DNA of 64,000 nt from Epiperipatus broadwayi (Eukaryota; Onychophora; Udeonychophora; Euonychophora; Peripatidae): the NCBI GenBank assembly GCA_028023455.1, contig JAQFVV010006215.1:4201230-4265229 (forward strand), read 5' to 3'. The notes beneath the pieces are model-generated. The model had not been told where the DNA came from and did no database searches. It saw nothing but the letters and a program-made list of their open reading frames with translations. Each line of letters begins with the position of its first letter. Positions within the stretch are counted from its first letter, which is position 1. Below, one piece after another: positions 23,446 through 35,395 of the stretch. A program made the position numbers and the translations under genes.

Positions 23446-23850
23446 ATATATATGCAGATACTAGCAAATTCAAGATAAGCAGTCAAATAGATATAATCTC
23501 TATATCCATTTGTAGAGTTACAAACAATGTTTTATTGCTTGCTCTTAAACTTCAATTCAAAATTATAGCAGCACCATCTTAACATTACTTTACTATGCCT
23601 TTAAAACAGGAAAATACGTAAACAGTACTAATGGTACAGAAAGCTTCATCATTAGAAAAGTAATTCAAACTATCGAACTATTTTGTGACACAAATTGACA
23701 TTAAGTTAGCGTTTGACCTAATTTCTAGGTTGCTCTTTCATCCTTGCAAATATTAATTCCGAAATATGCACAATAATAATAAATAATTTAGTCAATAAAA
23801 AAAATAATTATGGAAATCTTTTATTTCATAAAATTGTATTCATAGGCTTA
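23446..23850. other. Non-coding AT-rich stretch
   Basis: No gene, RNA or repeat family recognised. Confidence 0.5.
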
Positions 23851-24505
23851 TCTCTAGTGTTTCTTTTTTTTCTCAAAATATGATTTATTAACATAATATT
23901 AATCTTTGCATTTACATGTTATATGTAGTGATATACAAGATTCAAACTATGATTTACAGTGCAGAACTTGATTTACCGAGTGAACAGAAAAATCTTGAAA
24001 TTGTATATGCATATATCTTGCCATTCATAGCTTTTCTTATAGTTTACTAAGTAACCCCTGACCTTAATGGCAACTAGATAGATCACAGCTACCAAGAATC
24101 ACATCATCTCCACCATCCAGAAGATGAGAAAGTGAAAATCCATACTAATCCCTGCAGCACCCACGTCCCAGCCCCCCCTGCTAAGGACTAGGAACCAGGC
24201 CTTGGGATATTTCCAAAGCTTAGACTCTCTCATCCAATGCCCTTACTAATCCCCACAGTACCCAGATCCCCTCCAAAACCCAGGCTTGTGAGACCTTCCA
24301 AGCATCAGACCCTGTCATCCAGATGGCAAAGATGAGTGACCCAGCAGCCCTGATTTAAAGTTTAAACCATAGCACTAATCAAAATAAATCTCACATGCGT
24401 ACATCATATGCCATTTACAGATTATCACATAGTCTAATAACCAACCTATGAATTACATAGAGAAGAAAGAGATTAAAACTATATCTCTAGTGTTTCTTTT
24501 TTCTC
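23851..24505. repeat. GC-richer block flanked by 22-24-bp direct repeats
   Basis: TCTCTAGTGTTTCTTTTTT followed by more T and CTC occurs at 23851-23874 and again at 24484-24505. The 609 bases between contain a patch (about 24090-24355) much richer in G and C than its surroundings, made of two similar blocks of about 100 bases that begin ACTAATCCC and include AGCACCCA/AGTACCCA. No frame stays open across the patch. The long flanking repeat could be the target duplication of a retroposed insertion. Confidence 0.5.
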
Positions 24506-27500
24506 TTTTTTTAATAAGTTGATATTGACATTTTTTGGAAAATTGTAAAGCAGTGAAATTTTTGTCTAATCATATATATCATATTGTTCATATATATAAA
24601 TACATATGCATGATTAGTATATAAATATTGAAAAATAAACTGAAAATTATAAAGCACGATAAAAGAAAATACATTAAAATAAATGCAGTTTAACAGTTTT
24701 GCTAAACAATTTTTCACATTTATTTCACGCAATTTCTCATTGTAATTTATTTTTATGAAAATAAACGTTAATATAATTATTGCAGTAATTTGACAATATA
24801 TATATTATATTCAAGTTTTTTGCTTTCATCAGTGTTCGCAACTATATAAATATATAAACAAAGTTGGAATTAATCTTAATAAATCTAACATATTATTATT
24901 AAAATATACAAAAAACAAATAAACAAAAACAATTCATTAGCTATAACGACCTAAAATTTTGTCCGCTCGAATATCTTACTGGAGATTGCGGACAAACCAC
25001 AAGCTAGGCATAACTATTTTTTTTTTTTTGTATATTTTAATATTGTATATTAAATTTTATAAGAATAATTTCAGTTTTGTTTGCTACGTAAAAATATTAA
25101 GACTTTTTTTTTTTTATCAAAAGAATATATATATATATTGTACCCTCCTCCCCCGTCGCCTCTCTCCATACAATTGATATTTACTTAAATTCCGGGTTCT
25201 CTCTCTAGCTCAGTCTTAACGAAATGAATGAAATTACTTTTATTAAAAATGATTACTACTAGCTCTAAACTTTAAAATATAAATACAGTTATATTATTAA
25301 AATTTTATTATTTTCATGAGACATGGAGCGACGACACGGGGAGCGAGACAGACTACATTGAGATATATCCACATGATACTATCCCAATGGCATAAGAACA
25401 CTACACTAAATAATCAACTTATGGTATTCTTATGACTTTCCAAGCTCTTTTCATTACGATTAAAATAATAATCATATCTTATTATTCTTTGTAATAATAA
25501 TCTAGCTCAATTAATTAATTTAAGTAAATAAATGAAATAAAATCAAATCAAATAAAATCTCAGGTTCATAAATTGCATTTAAACTGATTTAAATTACGGT
25601 AGTAAACTATGAGAAGGGAATTTTATGTCATAAATTCACTACGTAACAACTAACAATAATAAATAAGAATAATGATAATAATAGTATAATGTAATCCTAT
25701 TTCTTCTTAAATGAAATAAATAAATAAATATTACGTTCGTGGTAGTATTTAATAATCTGACAATCAAAATACGTGTTGTAATATTAGCATATAATTTATT
25801 TTAATATTGTGGCAACCAACTTATGACCAATAAACGATCTAATTATAATCCTTTAATTTTATCATATAAATAAATTTTCAAGAATTATTATAACACTTTT
25901 ATGTTTATCTACTTGTCAAAATTATATGTCTGTTGCAATTATAAATGTGTATTGTGATATCATGCATTCTATGTGGAGAAATATAACTAAGACACGAAGC
26001 TTACAAATAAATTTACAACATAGTTTATTAATAATTATACAAATAACAATATTTACATTATGTACATCGGATATCCCTACTTTCCTGTTACAAAATTACT
26101 TTACTAGTTTATCTCTTAACATTAAATTTCTACTTATTTTATTTTTAACTCTTATACAGTATTATTATTATTAGATATCTGTTTTTAGTTTAGCTTGTTA
26201 CAAAAAAAATGTATCTATCAATAATTATCATTAATACTTTATATCTCTATTAATTTTAAAATTATATTTTTACAAAAATTTTTACCTTCGTAGTTAAATT
26301 ATACAAAATCATAAAATTCTATTTTATATTATTATTCGTATAGAATTCTATAGATTCAAAACCTTCTTTTACATTTTCATGTTCCGTTTTATTATTGACT
26401 ATACAATAATTATTAATCCAATACTTATCCAAGCCTTTGCTTCGTATGGTAATTATAATCATTAACACAACATGCACAAATACATATATCTGTTACACAT
26501 TATTGAATCATTTTTCAACCAACATGCAATCTCTATTTTAAATATCATATAAAATATTAAAATTTTATTATTACTTTAAAAACTTGGTTTAGATTTTTCT
26601 TTTAGAATCTTATATTCATTTCAGAATTACTTTTTAAAAACTATATCATATGATTCTTCATCTCTTTATGACATTTATACTTTCACTTTTAAAATAACAA
26701 TTCTAACTCATTCTAGTAAATAAACTATTCTTACATAACGACAACATAGCCTCATTTCTATTTTATGTATCATTTCTATAAAAATATCTTTCTGACGATG
26801 TATATTCATGAAACAAGGATAGCGAAAATAGATGCGTAGGATCAACACAACTAGAATATTATCCGTCATAAAACTTGACAATGATGGCACAGTGAATTTA
26901 AAGAACACCATAGAGGAGTGACCTTTATCTGTCTATCCACCTCTACTATAGGAGTGATGCTAAAGCTATTTCTTCAGCTTTATAAAACATCAAAAAGTTT
27001 AAAAATACGCAAAAGAAAAACACTGTCCAAAATATATGTGTTCAGTGATAGGACTTAGTTAGCTATACTGAAATCACACAAAATACTATGATCCAAATAT
27101 TTGATTCTTCTTATTTCTTGGCAAAAACATCATCTTGGTTTCCTCTACACCAGTACTACCAAGTCACTATCCGATTTTATTTCTCTAGATTTATCTATGC
27201 AGTACATCGACAAATTTCTGTCTACATTTCTAACAATAATAAAATTCATTTTTAGTTCAAACTATACAGCTATTCTTAAGAAAATCTTTTACTACTTATC
27301 TCGTATATTTATAATATACCAACTATTTTAAAATTATCCGAATATTTTGCAACATAAAAGTTCAAAAGAATCACATAATTATTATGATACTTATTATTAA
27401 TTATATTTTTAAAACAATTTATTGCATGCACATTTAAAATTACTACTATCTCAAATATATGTTTTAATGTTGGATAAAATGTGTACTTATAATTTAAAAA

Positions 27501-28400
27501 CTTTCATACATCATTCTTCATTAATAGATGACCTAAAAAATACATTATGCATTATCAATAATATCACAATTACCAAAACGATCTCTATCTTCTTGATCGT
27601 GTTCTGAAGGCTTCACCATTCCATTACTTCTTGTAGATATTTAAAACTTCCATACATACATTTATTTTTATAATAATATTTCTATCATTCTATTAAGCTA
27701 TTATATTTAAAATCTCATTATTCTTAAATTCATGTTTATATGTTTCCCTAAGCTAATATAGATTTTTTTATATTTTAAATACAATCAAATAAAAATATTA
27801 AATTATATTTACGATACTGCTTTGTTGAACTTGCTTGAAAATTGTTCATCCTAAAGCTAAAAAAAATATATACTTTATTTTTTTTTTCAGTCACTTAATG
27901 TTCTATAAAAAAAATAACTCTGTTTAATAATCTTCATCGACGATGATCCTTAGTTTTCTCAATATTTTATACACTTATTAATTCTTAATATCTCCTTCAA
28001 CATAGTCTGCTAGCTTTTTCCCCGCGCGTCTGGTTTCCCCCGATGCATCTTGTACGGACTTTTAAAATCTTCAATAAAATTTTGGTTTCCATGGATCCAT
28101 TTTCATTTAGTTGAGCAATTTAAATTTAACATTTTAAAATCAAGCATTTTTCTTCATTGAATACTTTATAATATTTTTTCTATAAGATAAAGTTTTAGGC
28201 ACCTTGCTATAAAATACTTATAGCACTTTAATCTTTTTACTTTCCTTTCTTTCACAATTCTGGAAATATATCTTAATACTGTTTCCCTTGAAAAATAAAC
28301 ACTTTTCTTCATTATTATCTTCTTGATACTAGAATGCATATTAAAATTTTGTTCATAGAGAAGTATAACTTAGTTTTAAGATAGCTCTGTAAATTTACCG
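24506..28400. other. Non-coding AT-rich stretch
   Basis: Very AT-rich. The ORFs present are short, with Ile/Tyr/Phe/Asn-rich composition expected by chance. I see no repeats in common with the rest of the window. Confidence 0.5.
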
Positions 28401-28619
28401 TCATAAATTGTTCTTGACGAACAGCAGCTTCTTTTTCAGATTTTCACATATCGTCCCAATTGTATTCCTTTCAGTTATAAGATTAAGTTTCAGGTTGAGC
28501 ACAACTAAAGTGGCATTAAGATGATTTCCAATTATTTTTCTTTCATCAATCCCTTTAAATATTTTTTCTTGTACTTCCATATTACTGTAGGCTTTCTGGT
28601 TAAATTTGAATAAAATTTC
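28401..28619 (-). other. Candidate terminal exon or small ORF, unassigned
   Basis: On the minus strand a frame is open from a possible splice acceptor (TTACCAG, exon from 28619) through an ATG at 28578-28580 to TGA at 28401-28403. From the ATG it is 59 codons, with balanced composition (NHLNATLVVLNLKLN, then a Lys/Leu-rich helix), unlike the AT-driven chance ORFs around it. The upstream pyrimidine tract is weak. It lies downstream of the GABA-B-like exons on the same strand, but I see no similarity to that family. It may be part of an unrecognised element. Confidence 0.25.
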
Positions 28620-29771
28620 CTGGTAAGATCACTTAAAATTAGCAATGCATATCTCTGTAGTCAAAAATATATTATATGTTGCAGAATAACTTTTAGAATA
28701 AATCCGAAATTATAGATTTATATTATTGTTCAGCTACGATGTTATCAGCCATAAAAATTTGTTACTTTCTCTTTCACTTTCACATTACTTCTCCCGCTCT
28801 GTATAATCTTAGATTTTTGTCTCTTAATTTTACATCCTTTGATTGGTTAATATTTATTTTAGCGCTAACAATTTATTCATTTTATTTTGATAACAGAATG
28901 GATGTTTTAAAATTAAGAATTGATGACGTAATGTCTGGAATATTTCCCAGACTAATATGATTAAATTCAATTATAGTTTTTATAAAAAATTATCTAAGCT
29001 TTAAAATAATTATTAAAACAATATTTAATATTTTTTAACTTTCACTTTAAAGATCGATGGCAATTATATCTAGTTTTAAATTCACACAGTTTATTATTAT
29101 TTTAACAAGAGTGTGTGTGAAGGTATTTAATATACGGTCACGTGTCTACTAACTTTATAAAAATGATTTTTATTTACGTCTTGGTTTAAATTACCAAAAC
29201 TGATATATTTTATAAAAAATTTAGAAAATAATTTTAAAATGTAGAACTAAATATAATTCTCACCATCCCACAGTTTATTAATAAATTATACTCTATTAAA
29301 TTTGATTATTAAATACAATTATAACATTACATTTCATTTATTTAATTTATTAGTTTTTAAATATTATACTAAATAATTGATATACTTTTAACTATCTATA
29401 GCTGTATTATTTTGTATGGCCAGCTTTCACAACCATAAGCAATGATATGATTAAGCTTTATTTAATTGTTTTCTTTTAAAATAATATATTACACTGTTAC
29501 CTACCAGGTATTTTCAGCTTTAATTTGTATTATAAAATTTACTTATCCCATTATTATTTATATCTCTTACAAATATAACTTAAAATTTAAAATTTTTTAA
29601 TAATTGACCTTTCTACCCTACCTATGACCTACAGACAAGGGCACAATATATATATATATATATCCAAAAATAGATGTGTGTATATGCATCTACATACATC
29701 TACTATCATACTAACCAAATAATAATTAATTATCCAAAAATCAATAATAATTTTTCCCAATTTCTTGACTT
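28620..29771. other. Non-coding AT-rich stretch
   Basis: No gene or repeat family recognised, apart from a short AT microsatellite at about 29647-29664. Confidence 0.5.
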
Positions 29772-30373
29772 ATAGAAGAAGTTAACAGTTACAAATACCT
29801 TGATCAGATTATTAATACAGATGGAAACATAATGGAGGAAATTAATCATAGAATTAAACTTGTTTTGAGTGCTTTTGGTTAAAATAACATGATGCTAAAA
29901 GGAAATATGCCTATATGTTTGAAAAGGAAGGTTTTTAACAAATGTGTTTTACCAGTTCTTACTTATGGATCTGAGACTTGGACACTTAATAGAAGAGCAA
30001 TACAGAGACTTCAGACCAATCAAAGAAGTATGGAGAGATGCATGTTGGGAGTAACAAGAAGAGATCGAAAATGCAATGTATGGGTAAGAGAACAAACAGG
30101 TGTTACTGACCTCATTGACAAAATTAAAAGATTGGAGTTGGGCTGGACATATTGCTAGAAGAGATGATAGCAGATGGACAATTGAAAGCTTAAACTGGAT
30201 TCCAAGAGATTGTAAAAGACCCAGAAAAAAACACATGTGAGATGGATGGGTGAAATAAGAAAGTGTGCAGGGGTGATGTGGAGAAGAGAAGTTAAAAATC
30301 GGACAAGATGGCTTGAACTTGGAGACACCTTCATCCTGCAGTGGATTGATAATGGTTGTTGATGATGATGATA
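29772..30373 (+). pseudogene. 5'-truncated RTE LINE copy
   Basis: This matches bases 43753-44360 of the longer RTE copy, starting at AGAAGAAGTTAACA and ending in the same ATAATGGTTG plus GATGATGATG tail. It keeps the C-terminal part of the polyprotein (VLTYGSETWTL near 29950) but not the endonuclease or reverse-transcriptase core. Point changes and small deletions break the frame after about 30140. 5' truncation with an intact 3' tail is the usual result of abortive target-primed reverse transcription. Confidence 0.88.
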
Positions 30374-30796
30374 AGCTTACATCTTATCATTTTTGGATAC
30401 CTAACAATGATTACAACTTTTGTGTGCTTAAGAGAATATATAATTAGAAGGGATATAAAGAAAATAAAAGATTATTCTGTGTATATTTGAATTAATTATT
30501 TATATAAATCTCCATTTATTTCTTAATATTACAAAAAAAAAAAAACATGTTTTATTTCAACAAGTTTGAAAAACAATTATTTAAAGAGAAAGTTTTATTA
30601 ATTTTTTTAATCAAACATTTACCTCACTCCCACACTTCCACTTATAAAAAAATTATTTTTAAAAATCAATTCAAAGTTGATGCACACCTAATTAGCTGAA
30701 GGAGTCATAATTGGCTAATATATTTTAGAGAAGACATGTTTTAAATATTAGTTTTTGATTTAAAAAAATGCTGAGAAAAGCTTTCTAAAAGGTAAT
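30374..30796. other. Non-coding AT-rich stretch
   Basis: No gene or repeat recognised. Confidence 0.5.
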
Positions 30797-30798
30797 TA

Positions 30799-31756
30799 CA
30801 CCTGGGTCTCGTTTTACGCAATAGATAGGTTCCTCAGAAAACACGCGCAAACAAAATCGCACAAAAATAGATGTAACTTACCTTGAAAAAGGGGGGATAC
30901 GGACTGTGATTTTTCAAAAATCGCATAAAAGCAAAGCACCAACGTAAAATTACTTTAAAATTCACGCAAAAAAAAAATAAGGAAATAAAATATGACTAAT
31001 AAAAAATTTCAAATTTGAAAAAAATTGATACAAGGCAAACTTTTTTTAACTATAATATTTAATTTTATTCAAAACAATATATTTTTATGCATAATTTACA
31101 GTAATTTACATTTTTTATACATGTTTTAATTATTATCACTATTTTCCAATAAACAGGTTCATTTGCAAACTGGTAAAAAAATCAGATTATTCACAAGAGG
31201 AAATACAACTATCGCCAACATCACTCTCACGTTGTGTTAATGGTTTTCTGGTGACAACATAATTAGTAATTAATCTAACAACTAAAAATTAAATTCTTAT
31301 TTTTGTCTTTAATTTTTTAATTTTCAATTTTAATTGTGCCCACTGCTATTACTCACCTTTTAAAAATAAACTTGCGGATACTAAATGATTAATAATTGAT
31401 CACATTCTTTTTTAAAAAGCAAAAACAGAATGTGATTTAAAATGCAAAATTAACACGCTCAATGTTTGAACAAATTTACATTATAATCTTGTAAAATTTA
31501 ATGTGTGTATACATAAAATGTGGAAATCATGATTTTAATTTTATTATTGCATAAAACCTTACTATTATAAAGCACTGAAAATATTGAAATTACTAAGATG
31601 AAAGTCGAATTCCAATAATGTGCTATTACTTTCAATATACATGAAATTTATTATTTAAAGTAATAGTGCATTATCGGAGTTCGACTTCTGGAGAAACGTG
31701 AATCGCGTAACTTCAAAATCGCGTTAAATAAATCCGCATAAAAAGAGACCCAGGTG
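30799..31756. mobile_element. Non-autonomous Tc1/mariner- or pogo-like transposon
   Basis: The ends are inverted copies, CACCTGGGTCTCGTTTTACGC at the left and, read inverted, CACCTGGGTCTCTTTTTATGC at the right. A TA dinucleotide flanks each end (30797-30798, 31757-31758), the target duplication of the Tc1/mariner superfamily. The subterminal regions are full of ATCGC and GCGAT-type strings. A second, internal inverted repeat lies at 31605-31686 (GTCGAATTCC.../...GGAGTTCGAC). There is no transposase ORF in 958 bases. Confidence 0.8.
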
Positions 31757-31846
31757 TACAATTTTAATGTTTATAAATATAATATATTCATTCAGAATTC
31801 TAAACAACATATGATCACCATTTCTTATGCTTGCTCTTAACTGTTA

Positions 31847-32110
31847 TTAAAACAGGCAAAACTTTCTATACATATTGCCATTCAGTGCAAGACAGAGTAA
31901 TCAATGGATGCCAGAAGGATCCTAAGATCTAAGTACAGTACTCTCAAATCCAAGGCTCCTCACTGATGAAGGCCACAAACCAGAAATTAGTCTGAGGATA
32001 TTGGATGAGTAGGCACTAGATGGGGATTTTATGCATAAGCTTTCTGGCATCCATTGATTACTCTGGTTTGCACCAAGTGGCAATACATATAGAGAGTTTG
32101 CCTGTTTTAA
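31847..32110. mobile_element. Foldback (palindromic) element 1
   Basis: The ends are inverted over about 65 bases, from TTAAAACAGGCAAA at the left to TTTGCCTGTTTTAA at the right, and include GAGTAATCAATGGATGCCAG in both arms. The outermost TTAA could be a target duplication. The middle has no ORF. The right half matches 16650-16840 and parts of 32416-32684. Confidence 0.75.
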
Positions 32111-32415
32111 TTCTAAACAAAGTGAATTTTTTTCTCGATAAATTAGCAAAAAAATAATAGCACTACATGCATATGTTATATCATCTTTTACATTATTTAT
32201 TTTTTCTTATAATTACATTTTTACAATGGCAGACTAATTTTTTTAAATTTTTTTTTTATAAAAAAACACACAGAAAATCAAATTATAAAAATTTTAGAAT
32301 GAATTAGTAGATACTTTAGATATGTACAATGTTAATAATCACACTTTTAATTACATTCTATCGAAATGAATTGTCTCAATAATTTATTTTCATTTTATTC
32401 TGGTAAAGTAAACTA

Positions 32416-32684
32416 TTTTTCACAGAGGCAAACTCCATACAGTAGCACCACTCAGTGCAAGCCAGAGCAATCAATGGATGCAGGAAGTTTTGTGCATTAA
32501 ATCCCTATCTTATGCCTACTCATCCAATATCTCCAGACTATTTTCTAGCTTGTGGCTCCTCACTGATGAAAGCTACAAACTAAAAACTAGATAGAGATTT
32601 TATGCACAAACCTTCCTGCAACCATTGATTACTCTGTCTTGCACTGAGTAGTGCTACTATATGGAGTTTTGCATCTGTGAAAAA
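32416..32684. mobile_element. Foldback (palindromic) element 2
   Basis: This is a near-complete palindrome. The outer arms TTTTTCACAGAGGCAAA and TTTGCATCTGTGAAAAA (with one extra base) continue inward through CAATGGATGCAGGAAG and its inverted counterpart to a small loop near TCCTCACTGATGAAAG at about 32546. It shares central and arm sequence with the element at 31847-32110, so they form one family. Confidence 0.75.
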
Positions 32685-33248
32685 CAGCTTGTGTAAGCAT
32701 AAAGAATGGGCATGTGATGTTTGTTGGTTTAAAACTACTTTTATTATAAAAATAAAATCAAGTTTATCTATCAGTGGTTTGTAGAAGAAATTGATCATAT
32801 ATCTATTGTTACTATTGCATATTTATTCTTACATCTTATAATATATCAATGTTATTATTAAATAGATTTTTGAAACAAATTATTATATAATCGAATATTT
32901 ATTTTGGGAGAAAAAAATGGCTGTCTTCATTTTATAGTTTGGATTAAAAATAGAATAGCAAGATAAAATGTAAGTTGTACAAAGTTGATAGAAGTATAAA
33001 CAGCAAGTAGTATATATCATTTTATTTACAATTTTATTTAGAATATTTTAAACTTAATTAAAAAAAAATATATATTTAAAATTGTATATTTTAAATTAAT
33101 AATTTTTAAAATGTTTAAATATTTTATTTTATGATAATAATTATATTTTCCAGCTTTATAGTTTTTATAACATGTTACATTTATGAATCATATAATATTT
33201 TATCTTTATTATTATGAAATGTAATGGTATATAAAAATTACACTTTCA
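32685..33248. other. Non-coding AT-rich stretch
   Basis: No gene or repeat family recognised. Confidence 0.5.
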
Positions 33249-33254
33249 AACAAA

Positions 33255-33290
<36 letters not shown>

Positions 33291-33312
33291 AACTTTTTTG
33301 ATACTTTTTATT

Positions 33313-33355
<43 letters not shown>

Positions 33356-33386
33356 AACTTTTTTGATACTTTTTATTTATATATTA
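33249..33386. repeat. Tandem duplication containing (AT)n runs
   Basis: An AT microsatellite followed by TATTATAAAACTTTTTTGAT and ACTTTTTATTTATATATT is present twice in succession, with different AT-run lengths. Confidence 0.85.
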
Positions 33387-33620
33387 GACTATTTCCATCA
33401 TGTAATATAAGTACTAAATGTCTTTAGAAAAATTTAACTTTATTTAAATATCCCCAATACATTCAACTATATGCACAACGTTTCAAGAGATATTATTCTC
33501 CCCTCTTCTTCAGATGTTGCTGGCCTGACCAGTGACAATACTAGCATGGGAATCAGACCTGGATTCTTAGATTATTGAGCATTAAATTTAAGGTAATGCT
33601 CTAACTAAGTGAGCCTTTTA
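33387..33620 (-). mobile_element. tRNA-derived SINE of a second family
   Basis: Read on the minus strand, the head (33620 to about 33543) is tRNA-like, with GGCTCACTTAGTTAGAGCAT containing the A box and AGGTCTGATTCCC the B box. It is followed by a tRNA-unrelated body with CTGAAGAAGAGGGGAG and CTTGAAACGTTGTGC, then a region shared with 38085-38230. The two tRNA-promoter boxes and the body match the usual SINE layout. Confidence 0.7.
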
Positions 33621-34451
33621 ATAAAAATACTAATGATATTTGAAACTTAGTAATAATTTAGAAAAGGACCCAGAAAAAAGTTATTCTCATGCAAAAGGAG
33701 TTTACCAATAATCTTGTTCTAAAAAAGATATGCTATGAAAACTATCATATGTAAAATAGCTATCTTTGTTAATCCTTTCACACTTTAGCTTTTTTTTTAT
33801 CTCTTAATGGCCGTTTGAGTTATAATTTCCAAGATTCCATTTTAAGATTAATATTGTAATCAATAATTTTTACTTTATCTGTTAAAAATATAAATGTACA
33901 AATAAACAAAATTTAAAAAAATAATATTTCAATTTTGCAAATATAAAATGAATAATAAACTAAAATATATAATTAAAACAATAACCTTTTTCTCATTGGA
34001 TGGTTGTCTCATTACTGATAAAATTATATATTGAATAAAATGAGGTCTTTTTTATTTAAACTTTTCTAAAACAGGAATGAATCATAAAATAGTGAAATTA
34101 TATAGAGAGAAAAATATATTCTAATTAAAATATTTGTTATTAAGCTCTACTTCTAAAATATAAAAAAATCACAAAGCAATAAAATTATGTTTTGAAATTT
34201 AAAATTGTACTTATGTTTAGTTAAAAATGACAAATAATAACTACTGTATTTGTGAAAACAGAGCCAATCATAATTTTCTTTTTTACCATTAATATATTTA
34301 AAAACAAAGATTTTCAAATAAAATCTATGTATAATCATAAATATTTTTGTTCTAAAATAAATATTTTACAAACATTTTTAAAAAAAATCAAAATATGTAA
34401 ATAGAATATGGAAAATATACCAGTTTTTAAAGTAAAACAAAGCACATTTAC
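33621..34451. other. Non-coding AT-rich stretch
   Basis: No gene or repeat family recognised. Confidence 0.5.
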
Positions 34452-34484
34452 CTTCAAAAACTCTCTCAAACATATTTTCATAGC
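34452..34484 (-). other. Candidate 33-nt microexon
   Basis: On the minus strand 33 bases are bracketed by a good acceptor (TCTTTGTTTTCAG) and a fair donor (GTAAAT). In phase 0, the phase of both receptor exons upstream, it reads AMKICLREFLK, which is loosely like the segment A-x-K-V-F-C-E-V-Y-K of GABA-B receptor lobes. The intervening part of the lobe (about 100 residues) was not found between this point and exon 2, so the call is weak. Confidence 0.2.
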
Positions 34485-35357
34485 CTGAAAACAAAGACTG
34501 ATTTTATAAAATATTATCTCATTTCATGTTATTCTAGTAGTGAATGAAAGAATGCATGATATTAAGATATATCTAATTTTTAATGACTATATCATAATAT
34601 AACTGATGGTGAAGGAAAATATATCATCTTAGTCTTAATTAAATGATAAATGCTCTGCATAACCCCAACTATTCTCTTACAGTATATATATATATTGTGT
34701 CGGTCAAAATCATGTATTCATTCAACAAGACCAATAATCCAAGCAAAAGTACCTTAAGTCCAACGATGCACAAGATACAGATGTCAGGGCAAGAGTGAAT
34801 CCTAACCTATTTTTCTGAACCATTGCCTCTCTGACTAATGGATAATGTTTGTGATGACAGGAGCAGTGCTTGTTTTTATTCTGTCCCAGCTGGAGGTCAT
34901 GGTTCACAAAGAGATTCAAAATAATAACGGGTTTATATAAGAAATTTGATTTAGTGAATTGCAGAATGGTACAGAGGTGATTGGATATTGATTACTAAAT
35001 GGTTTGAACCGTAATAATGATAATTCTTTATGGAAACATTTCAAAGAAGGAAATTTAAATCAAAGAAGGATAAATAAATAGAGTAATTAACCATAGAGAT
35101 TTGGAGTGATGACAAACAAGGCTTACTTAAAATAATAATATTATATGAATTTATTAAGAAATTGAGTTATAAAATAAGTTTTGTTATACAAAATAATTCG
35201 GGTTTTGTTTATACAACTTGTTTATCTTCTTGAATTCATTTTGATGCAGCTAAATGCAAGGCATTTAATAGCAAAGTAAAAGTTTGTTAATTGGTCTGCC
35301 AAGAACCAATCAGCAATGAAATATTATTAGCCCTCTTTAAAAGATTATAAATAAATC

Positions 35358-35395
<38 letters not shown>

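Noticed and set aside
26708-26911. Possible next receptor exon on the minus strand
   Set aside because: One frame gave a vaguely similar Tyr-Phe-Tyr-Arg string, but with stops and no splice-site support.
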